From Pictodentalium vernedei (Eukaryota; Mollusca; Scaphopoda; Dentaliida; Dentaliidae): a stretch of 64,000 nt of DNA. This document shows, in pieces, positions 55,118-64,000 of the stretch. The translations under genes and the position numbers were made by a program. The DNA lies in the NCBI GenBank assembly GCA_031216915.1, contig CM062296.1, positions 59,323,084-59,387,083 of the forward strand, written 5' to 3'. Each line of letters starts with the position of its first letter. Position 1 is the first letter of the stretch. Below the pieces are notes generated by a model, which was not told the origin of the DNA, did not search any database, and saw only the letters and a list, made by a program, of their open reading frames with translations.

Positions 55118-56527
55118 CCTAGACGAGCAAAAGAGTCGTACGTGGAGTCACTCGTTCAGGCAATTACTCTATGGCTCATTTGTTCGATTCTGGTCGTTCG
55201 AGCAATCTGAGATGGTTAGGAAGCCTGTAATAGTGCTAGTAATGGTACAAGGCTGCAAGAGTGGAAGAAGACTACAGGTTTTGGTGACTACTGTAAAAGC
55301 TAATCATAGGACAGGCGATGGCAATATTGGGAAAATCAGTAATAGTGGTATTGGAGATATGAAGATCATGGAAAGGTCTAGAACTGGGCAGATGCTAGGA
55401 GCTAAATTATCATCAAGTATATATAGTACTACGCCATCATGTCATAGGTATCCTCCTATACCCCGATGAGCATTAAGAGTCGTAAAAGAAATTGCTCTTT
55501 CGATACTCATTTGCTCAATGGGATTTGAGTCGTTCGAGCAATGACTTTTTCAGTAATTGCTCAAAAGCTTATTTGCTCGATAACATTCGAGTCGTTCGAA
55601 TAATACCTACCCCTGCTTGATTGTATTTTGGGTTTGAGGATTATACACAGGGAAGGCAAAAACTGAGACGTCCAAGACAAAATAGACTGTTGGGATAGGC
55701 AGAAATGGGCCCAGTAAAAGGCAAAACAGGCCAGGAAATAGAAGGATAAACCACAGAATATACCGGGATAAATAAAATACAGAGACTATGGTGCACATTC
55801 GAAACAATAAAGTTACAAAAAGAAGAATTCTAGGGGACAACAGACAGAAACTGAATATTTAGTGGGAAATCCGCACTAGTAAAAGAACTGTTGGATTTAT
55901 TTGGGTAATTTACAAAGTATTCGAACAAATACAATTACTCATACCAGGAAACGCACCTCAACTTAAAGCACTGCATGCTACTCTTTTAAGCCCAAAATTG
56001 AGGAATCCGTCCCAAATAAAGTTGTTTTGATGGTTTAGAGGATTTGTCTGGATGTTCGTGGTAATTCGATTTATTCCAGTTCACGTAAAATGTATCCACA
56101 TGAGACCTCTCATCATTCATTTAGCACTACGTGCTACTATTATAAGCCCTAGATGGGGGTTTGGTAGTTTGGGATTATTTAGAGGGATTGTCAGTTTTTT
56201 TTTGTTGTAATTAAATTTACTCCTATTCAATCGAACACACCCTCCGAACACACCCCTTTCCTATCAGAAGGTTTTGGGTCACATAGAAACCATGTGCTGC
56301 CATAGAAACCAAGATGGCGGTCTCAGATATACAAAATGGACGGCATACACTCGTCTCATCTCAACAAAAACGCGCGGCGCATGTACACCAGGACCACGTA
56401 TCACTATGGGGATGTTGTCACAAGATGGCAGTCACGCGGGCTACCATGACAACCAAAAATGAAGTAACTGGGCCATCTCACATGAGATCCGGCTAATGTG
56501 GGTCGATCGGGTACATGATTTACTACT
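55118..56527 (+). mobile_element. Polinton-related element, right part
   Basis: GAGTCACTCG / GTCGTTCGAGCAATGAC units at left and 55490-55600, then the right TIR (CCAAGATGGCGGTCTCAG, ACCACGTATCACTATGGGGA) to GATTTACTACT at 56527, the inverse of AGTAGTA. No recognisable genes and no left end. A broken copy, older than 25122-30311 by its divergence. Confidence 0.7.
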
Positions 56528-56640
56528 AACATCAAGCCGAGAGATACACGGTTCGATTCCTAGCAGGGGTAACTGCGTTGTGTCATTGGGCAAGGTACTT
56601 AATCACGATTTCCCAAGTGGAGGCACAGTGGCGCAGCCAT
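56528..56640 (+). mobile_element. SINE fragment at the element boundary
   Basis: AAGCCGAGAGATACACGGTT then GTGTCATTGGGCAAGGTACT is the tRNA-SINE from the anticodon arm onward; the Polinton-related end abuts it. Confidence 0.7.
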
Positions 56641-56699
56641 GGGTTGTTCTGGGGGCACCCCCCCCCCCTCCAAAAAAAAAATAATAATTCCGATAGGAT
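56641..56699. repeat. C run and A run
   Basis: GGGGGCACCCCCCCCCCTCC then AAAAAAAAATAATAA; likely an hAT-like tip. Confidence 0.5.
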
Positions 56700-57400
56700 C
56701 ACCAATCCAATGTCGAGTTGTGACGGTACAAAAGTGGGTTTAATCATTATCAACTTATCGTCCGGAAACCAATTGTTTACAATTTACTATGTGAAGGGTC
56801 ACTATGACCTTGACCTTAGACCTAATGATTCCAAAATAAAGAGGGCTCCTTCTTGCAACAACGACAACCTACCTATGAAGTTTCATGACTTTGGGTGGAA
56901 CCATTGTCAAATTATCATCTGGAAACCAATTGTTTACGATTTACTACGTTCAAGGTCAATGCGACCTTGACCTTTGACCTAGCGTGTCCAAGATAAATAG
57001 GCGTCTTCCACTCACCTAGGCCAACCTACCTATGAAGTTTCGCGAATGTGGGTTCAAGCGTAGTCAAGTTATCGTCCAGAAACCAATTGTTTACGATTTA
57101 CTATGTAGAAGGTAACTGTGACCTTGATCTTTCACCTAGCGAGTCCAAAATAAATACGGTTCTTCCTCTCACCGATGCCAACCATCCTATGAAGTTTCAT
57201 GAATGTGGGATAAGTTATCATTCAGAAACCAATTGTTTACAATTTACTATGTTCATAGTCACTGTGACCTTGACCTTTGACCAAGCATGTCCAAAATAAA
57301 TAGGGTTCTTCCACTCACCGATGCCAACCTACCTATTGAGTTTCATGAACGTGGGACGAACCATTATCAAGTTATCAACCGCGGAAACCAATTGTTTACG
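56700..57400 (+). repeat. Tandem array of about 145-bp units rich in TGACCT
   Basis: Five diverged units, each with AAACCAATTGTTTACRATTT, ACTATG, TGACCTTGACCTTTGACC, a CCAAAATAAATAGGGTTCTT-like segment and CCTATGAAGTTTCATGAATG. AGGTCA half sites in pairs are the nuclear-receptor motif; here they are probably just part of a retroelement 3' region. Confidence 0.8.
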
Positions 57401-58345
57401 CCCGCCCGTCATTCACCGAACTATAAGACCAGCCGGACGTCGTCACAACTTGACTAAACAAGAGGCCCCAAGGGGCCTTAATCGCTCACCTGCCAACGTG
57501 GTTCAAAGAAGTATTTGGGGTCACATTCAGTTATGCATGGTTCATCAACACTACAAAGGAATGAATGCATGAGAGGCAAATTTTATGGAAAAACACTAAG
57601 GAATCGATTTGAATAAACCTGATCCTAACATGCTCCCCATGCCACTCACACCCCTGCCCGTAGAGAGCCCAAATAATAAGCCAGGGCTCAAATTTAACAA
57701 ACTTGAACCTGATCCCCTTGAGATGTTATATACCAAATATGAAACAATTCTGACCAGTGGAGCTGAAGAAGGAGGTTTTTAAAGAAAAGAATCTTTGGGC
57801 TCCAATAGAGAGCCCAAATACTAACTGAGGCACCCGGTTTGTACAAACTCGAATCTGACCCTCTTAGAGATGTTGTATACCAAATTCGAAAGCATTCATA
57901 CCAAATATGAAAGATTTTTAAAGAAATTTCCTCATATTTCACTGAGTTAAAATTCGGGCTCCTATTGGAAGCCCGATTATTAACCCGTGGACTCGATTTG
58001 AATAAACTTGAATCTGACTGGTATATAACCCCTAGAGATGTTACCAAATATCAAAATATTCTAAGTGATGGTTCTGGAGTAGATTTTTTTAATTTTTTTT
58101 TAAAAAAATGTATGGGTGCTATCAGTGTAATGCCCCTTGTGGTGCCCATTGTGGGCGCGGCAAGGCTAATTGTACAAACTTGAATTGACATATGATAAGG
58201 AACATGCACATCAAATGTGGTTCAATTTGGTCCAGTAGTTTGGGAGGAGAAGTCGATAATGTAAAGTTCACGACGGACGTCGACGGACGGCAAGTGATAA
58301 GTTAAGTGATAAGTTAAGCTCCCTTCGGTGAGCTAAAAATCATCC
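57401..58345 (+). mobile_element. Retroelement 3'-region-like segment
   Basis: CAAGAGGCCCCAAGGGGCCT and ATCGCTCACCTGCC open it; repeated AGAGCCCAAATAATAA / GAGCCCAAATACTAACTGAG blocks follow. It ends CGACGGACGTCGACGGACGG..CTTCGGTGAGCTAAAAA, a tail of a kind I associate with mollusc non-LTR elements. No reverse transcriptase present. Confidence 0.45.
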
Positions 58346-58959
58346 ATACGCCCCCCCCCCCCCCCCCACCCCTCCCCTCCAAGTTACCCCATGTAGGGAA
58401 CATTGGGCAAGAAATTTTATTATGGAGATATTTATACTTGCAGGATGTATAAAGGGGAGGGGGGGGGGGGGTGGTGCGTAATAGCAGATTTATGTGTGAT
58501 ATCCGACCTATCTCAATTTAATGACACCAGTGTTGTCAGTTATTTGCCAGACTCGAGAAAAAAACGTCGCCGGTGTTCCGTGATATCATTAGGCATACTT
58601 ATTTAATTCTATTCAGTTAGTTTCCTATTTTTAGTCGAATTTTTCAACAACAAAAAACCTTGACTATTGGTATGGCGAGGGCCGGTCGCCGGCCCTTTTT
58701 GGTGAAAAAATTAGTTATTTCTGGACAGGTTTTGATATTTGGTGTGTCGCTTGATATGCACGTGCAACACCCAATGACGCAAAATAGGGCGTGTCTGCGC
58801 TTTTTCTCAAGAGTTATGGCCCTTTGTTAAAATCTACTAATTTTGAGCTTGATAGCGCGATATTTCAACAAACGTCAAATATCTTTGTCAAAATAGCCCT
58901 CAGAGAACTTGTTCCGACCTAAAAACAGAGGGTCGTGCATCATATAAGAGGAAAAATTT
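58346..58959. other. Unassigned; C and G runs
   Basis: C run near 58352, G run near 58458, and a GC hairpin GGGCCGGTCGCCGGCCC at 58681-58697. No gene. Confidence 0.45.
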
Positions 58960-60765
58960 AGTACTAGACTAGTTTATTAGTACAAGACTACTTTATTGGT
59001 TGCTGTGCACAAATGACATTCATTCACATTTGCAACTTTACTGTGTTATTTTTTCCACTATACCCCACCCCCAAATTTGTGTTCCAAAATACTCTTTCAA
59101 TGAAGAAATTATTTTCTAACATTTTTTAACCCTTTACCAAATATAACGGTCAAAAGTTGCTGGTGCAATTCACAAGTGTTGCCATTCCATGTTCATTATT
59201 TTCTCGTTTTTTTGTGTCAAAAAGATAGCTTATGACCCCTCATTGGAATGAGGTCATTCCAATGGTGTAAAAAGTCATGTTTTTGACACAAAAAATTAGT
59301 GAGTCAATAAGTTTGTGGGCAAGGGTAATCAGCTGTTCATGTTAAGTAAAGGGTTAACGGCATAATTCAGACAAACATCTAAATACCAGTAAATAAAAGT
59401 GCTATATGGGCTTTCTGGCTGTGGGTTTGAATGGTGATTTGGAAGGGGGTTGGAAGATTGGACCCCCCCCCCCCCCCCCCTGCCCCTAGTACTATGATGA
59501 GGAACCATAGTTTAATTACATTTGTTAATACATGTGTACATGTAGGGTAAAATTGGTTGTTATTTGGCATTTGCTGGAGGCTGTAGTGTGCCCCTGGAGG
59601 CTACACTTGCTCAAGATGTGAATTCGCTTGCAATATATAGCCCTTACTGACAAAAACATATTTTTCAAAACAATAAAAAGGTACTGTAAGGTGTGTGGTA
59701 CCCCAATGAATTTTTAAATGCGAAATAATCTCTCAAAATAATAATTAAATCAGGTTCGGAAGTCAAATTATGTATTTCCTTAATCAACCCCAATCCTATC
59801 AAAGATACATTTTACCTCTTTCATGTGACAAAAGGGTCATTTCTGCATGAGAATTCAACTTTTGGCTTCCAATGAGTTGAAAACATGGGAAATTTGTTGT
59901 TTTTAAGAAAACTGTCCAAACTGTGTCAAATGGATTAAAATCTGCTGTTGCCTCCAGTACATTTTTCTACTCTGTTACCTAATGAATAAGCTGAGAGGTA
60001 AGGAATTCATGTAGCTTTTCTTTGAAAACTAACCTAATCCCAAAATAAAACTAAAATCTGCATCAGCATGTAATACTTTGAGGAAAAATTTGTCTCATTT
60101 AATCATATAGCAAGACAAAGAGTGGTGTTCCAACCCCACGAAACAATATGAATGTCAATTTTGATTCAAAAATTGGGGTTGCAGCGATATAATTCACCAA
60201 CATCAATAGACAGTACCATTTTATCCTAACAACTGATGTCAAGTTTTCTTCTACATGTACATACGGATGTGGCAAAATACAGCCCTGAAGGTGTCCCCCT
60301 AGTATGCCCCTTTTTATAAAAAACTAGGATAAAATTCATAAATTAATTGATGTTGACACATAACAAACCTCCTGTGATATTAAATTTCCCATTTGTGATA
60401 GTTTTTAAATCACATTCTGGCTTCTGAAGATATGTCACAATGCATTTGATGAATATTTTGCCATTCTTGTGAAAAAAGCCTCACTTTCTCAGTTAAGGGA
60501 TCTAGAGTCATTGGTATGGCACTGACAAAACATTAAACACGATTTTTCCAACAGTATGACCAGCTGAGCACTGCTCCTATGTTATAGCATAGCACTGGTA
60601 AAATGCCTAAAACCATCAAATATTGATTCTGCAGTGATGTGTGTGTCCCGCAAGCACATGTACCCACAAGGGCTCGTTTACAACCTTCGATTTAATCCCT
60701 ACAGGCACCCATTCTGATAAAAAGAATAAAATTAGGGAAAATACATGCATGCATAGTACCCAGTG
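58960..60765 (+). repeat. Segmental duplication, unit A
   Basis: Collinear with 61275-63910: TTCATTCACATTTGCAACTT, ACTTGCTCAAGATG, GATACATTTTACCTCTTTCA, AATTAATTGATGTTGACACA, TCACATTCTGGCTTCTGAAG in the same order. Non-coding in both units. Confidence 0.85.
59130..59353. mobile_element. piggyBac-like MITE within duplication unit A
   Basis: TTAA both sides; CCCTTTACCAAATATAACGG / GTTAAGTAAAGGG; stem CCTCATTGGAATGAGGTCAT. Confidence 0.85.
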
Positions 60766-61274
60766 AAGATGACTCAGATATTTGCTTCAGGAATGTAGTG
60801 CTCTTTAATGTTTAATATATTTGTGTATGTGTGTGTATGGGAGGGGGGGGGGGGGGGGGTCAATTGCCAGTTATTGAAAATGTAGAACCGTGCAAATGAA
60901 AAACAAACCAACACTTTGTATGATGGACAGACAGACATGCAATCACATATCTTGAAAGTGACAGGCTACATGTACAGAGGAATGTTGTGATGGACAGACA
61001 GACATGCAATCACATATTTTGAAAGTGACAGTCTGCATGTACATAGGAATACTGACTGACATACAATGAAAAATATAGGGAGAAGAGACATGACAGGGTT
61101 GTCAAATAGAAAAAAAAACTCAATGGACCCTGAGAGCTGCAGTACTAAAGCAAATCATAGGAAACTGAGAGTGTATGCTGTTTACTTTCTCATCAGCTGA
61201 GGGGTTCAGTATGGGTGGTAGGGGGGGACAATTGTTAATGTAGTTTTGTTCTATAACATGGGGACCCTGACAAC
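60766..61274. repeat. Spacer with 67-bp tandem repeat
   Basis: GATGGACAGACAGACATGCA..GAAAGTGACAG occurs twice (60922 and 60989). G run near 60842. No gene. Confidence 0.7.
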
Positions 61275-61428
61275 ACTAGTATCAGACTACTATATTGGTA
61301 TGTGCACAAAAGCCATTCATTCACATTTGCAACTTTGTTACTTTTCCCAATGTACCCCCACCCCCTTTCCCCACATTTATGTTCCAAAATACTCTGTGAA
61401 TGAAGAAATTGTTTTTTAACATTTTTAA

Positions 61429-61660
61429 TCACTCACACATTGTAATGGCCAAATCGGGCTTAGTGGCACCATTCACCAAAACTGCCATTCAATGTTCATT
61501 ATTTTTGCATCAAAAACATTGCTTATGACCCCTCATTGGAATGAGCTCATTCAGCTCATTCCAGTAGAGGGGGTGGGGTCATAGCTATGTTTTTGACGCA
61601 AAAAATAAAAAGAAATTAGTCATTCAAAAGTGCTATCTTCTTTTCATGTAAGGTAAAGGG
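61429..61660. mobile_element. piggyBac-like MITE, tandem copy 1
   Basis: TTAA both sides; diverged left tip (TCACTCACACATTGTAATGG), normal right tip AAGGTAAAGGG; stem CTCATTGGAATGAGCTCATT. Confidence 0.8.
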
Positions 61661-61693
61661 TTAACATCATAATATGGAGAAAGCTTCTATTAA

Positions 61694-61929
61694 TCATTCA
61701 CTCAATGTAATGGCCAAAACTGGCTAGCACCATTCACCAAAATTGCCATTCAATGTTAATTATTTTTGCATTTTTTGGCATCAAAAACATAGATTATGAC
61801 CCCTTCATGGGAATGAGCTCGTTCAGCTCATTCCAGTTAGGGGGTATCATAGCTGTTTTTGACAGAAAAAAATGAAAAGAAATTAGTTATCCAAAAGTTG
61901 TATCTTCTTTTTATGTACAGGGTAAAGGG
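61694..61929. mobile_element. piggyBac-like MITE, tandem copy 2
   Basis: Repeats copy 1 with a period of about 265 bp, including the outside segment CATAATATGGAGAAAGC, so the array arose by tandem duplication rather than by separate insertions. Confidence 0.8.
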
Positions 61930-61962
61930 TTAACAGCATAATATGGAGAAAGTTTTTGTTAA

Positions 61963-62202
61963 TCATTCACTCAGAGTAATGGCCAAAACCGTCTAGCACC
62001 ATTCACCAAAATTGCCATTCAATATTAATTATTTTTGCATTTTTTGGCATCAAAAACATAGCTTATGACCTCCTCATTGGAATGAGCTTGTTCAGCTCAT
62101 TCCAGTGAAGGAGGGTCATAGCTGTGTTTTTGACCCAAAAATGAAAAGAAATTAGTAATTCAAAAGTGGTATCTTCTTTTCATGTACATGTAAGGTAAAG
62201 GG
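61963..62202. mobile_element. piggyBac-like MITE, tandem copy 3
   Basis: Same as copy 2 with period about 269 bp; right flank TTAT. Confidence 0.8.
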
Positions 62203-63910
62203 TTATAATATGGAGAAAACTTCTATTATACCAGTGAATACAAGTGAAATATGGGTTTTCTGGCTGAGTGTTTGGATGGTGATTTGGGAGAGGATTGGAA
62301 TATATTTGGAATCCCCTCTATAACAAGTACTATGAGGGGAAACCATGGGTTAATTAAATGTGTTAATAGGTAAAATAGGTGGTTACATGTGTATTTGGTA
62401 TTTGTCAGAGGTTATAGTGTGCTACTCAGTTCTGGATGCCACACTTGCTCAAGATGCATTTAACTGCATTATTTTTGGCAATATATGGCCTTTATTACTG
62501 ACTGTGACAAAAATATAACTTTTCAAAACATAAAACAGTATTATTCGGTCTATGTTTCTTGAATGCACATTTAAATGTGAAATACGTGTAATATCCAAAT
62601 AATAATAATTAAATCAGTGTTGGAAGCCAAAATACATGTACATTTACATGTATGTATTTCCTATAATCAACCCCAAACCTTCCAAAGGGTAACGTACAAA
62701 ACTTTTCCCTGAAAATTCATCCCTCCATAATTTCTGGTGAACCAAACTTCTCCACCCCCCCCCCCCCCCCCCGACTAATTTGTTAGAAGTATATTTAAAG
62801 CCATACAAAAATGTCCAAAGCTTTTTACCGCTCGAGGCCGAGCACTTCCTCAAACTCCAATAAATAAATAAATAAATAACTGTCCTGATAAATAGTTACT
62901 GAAGCATGTTTTCTTGTAAATGAGTGTTTATGTAATTTACAAATTAAATACATAAGTTTTTAAATCCCTACCTTTTAACCTTTTGGTGTAAAAGGCCGGG
63001 AGGGGGGATTTTTGTACTGCTCTTAAAATAATGAGGGAGATTGTGGTACTACCCTCAAAAACTGTAGGGGGGATTTTGCTAGGTGTGTAAAAATGATTGG
63101 GAGGGATTTTAACCAACATTCTAATCCTTCCAAAGATACATTTTACCTCTTTCATTTGATAAAAGAGTCATTTCTGCTTGTGAATTCACTGCTTTCTTTG
63201 AAAACTACCCCAATCCCAAAATAAAATCTGCATCAGCAGACAATAGTTTGGGGAAAAATCTGTCTCATTCCACTCCACACAAAAGAAAATGAATATCAAT
63301 TTTGTTTTAAAAACTGGTGTTGTAGCTATATAAATCACCAATATCAATAGCCATTTGATCCTAACAAATGATGTCATATTTTCTCCTGCATATTACTGTG
63401 GTAAAATATAGCCCTGAATGTGCCCCCTTGACCCACAGCATACCCACTGTCATCCAAAACTATGATATAATTCATAAATTAATTGATGTTGACACAAAAC
63501 AAACCTCTTATGATATTAAATTTCTCATTTGTGATAGTTTTTAAATCACATTCTGGCTTCTGAAGATATTTCACAATGTGTTTGATGAATATTTTCCAAT
63601 TTTTGTAAAAAAGTTTTGTTTTTTTTAAAATCCCTCAGATTTCTTAATTAAGGCACCTAGAGTCTTTGGTAGGTCTCTGACAAAACATTACACATTGATT
63701 TTTTCCAACAGCACGACAGTGCAGCTCATGTGGTATCTCACAGCACCATTAAAATGTCTAAAACCATCAAATATTGCTTCTGTAGTGCAGTGCTTATACT
63801 TCAAATACCCAAAAAGGCACTTTCACAACCTTGGATTTAATCCCTACAGACACTCGTGACATATTTTGATAAAAAGAGTAAAATTAAGAAAAATACAATG
63901 TACATGTATG

Positions 63911-64000
63911 TTTTCCAGAGAGGATACCTTACCTTAGGATACCTTAGGATCTCTTTATGGACGCAGGCACTTGGTTGCCTCTATGTCCACATCAATATTT
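63911..64000. other. Window end, short direct repeats
   Basis: GGATACCTTACCTTAGGATA with further CCTTAGGATC: a 10-bp near-tandem motif. Nothing else visible. Confidence 0.4.

Larger units (their letters stand above)
61275..63910 (+). repeat. Segmental duplication, unit B (expanded)
   Basis: Second copy of 58960-60765, longer mainly because the internal MITE is present three times and by a C run and TIR-like block at 62700-62870. A 63000-63110 block of GGGGGGATTTT repeats is private to this unit. Confidence 0.85.

Overview
This window reads as non-coding, repeat-dense nuclear DNA of a marine invertebrate, most likely a mollusc or another lophotrochozoan. That placement is inference. It rests on the mix of 5S- and tRNA-headed SINEs, many hairpin MITEs, and AGGTCA-rich tandem arrays of a kind I associate with mollusc genomes. 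No multi-exon host gene, rRNA gene, functional tRNA gene or CRISPR array could be supported. The only convincing protein-coding block is inside a mobile element. One possible signal-peptide exon (34163-34193) is the sole candidate for host coding sequence.

The main feature is a 5.19 kb element at 25122-30311. It has about 1.3 kb terminal inverted repeats starting AGTAGTATGTG, and an exact 6-bp target duplication (ATAATA) on both sides. Between the repeats lie 2.6 kb of unique sequence with four small genes on one strand, each behind its own copy of a TATA-box leader. Two encode related zinc-finger proteins. One of these ends in a basic stretch followed by a hydrophobic GGFL motif that recalls the adenovirus/adintovirus pX core peptide. 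The third protein is acidic and helical; the fourth is lysine-rich with exact 22-residue repeats. TIR-plus-6-bp-TSD is the Polinton/Maverick signature, but no integrase, polymerase B, ATPase or capsid gene is present. It is best viewed as a mini or satellite Polinton-type element. Four further gene-less or partial relatives lie at 12475-13037, 32359-33855, 45714-46895 and 55118-56527.

The rest is layered transposons. I count 17 copies, plus a half copy, of a palindromic piggyBac-like MITE (TTAA targets). Five hAT-type MITEs keep recognisable 8-bp duplications (1004, 9344, 20461, 30701, 38412), and one more copy lacks them (39546). Four families have TA duplications (at 5619, 8673, 18008 and 51220 and their copies). 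Full and partial SINEs share one body but carry 5S-, tRNA-Cys-like or tRNA-Lys-like heads. Several longer foldback repeats and many poly-G/poly-C tracts are also present. Nesting gives a relative order of insertions in several places (4.0-5.1, 9.3-10.4, 16.5-17.4, 18.0-19.3, 30.7-31.4, 38.4-40.2 kb).

The last 5 kb (58960-63910) is a diverged tandem duplication in which one copy of the piggyBac-like MITE was itself tripled. The segment 56.7-58.3 kb is an AGGTCA-type tandem array leading into a LINE-3'-end-like tail.
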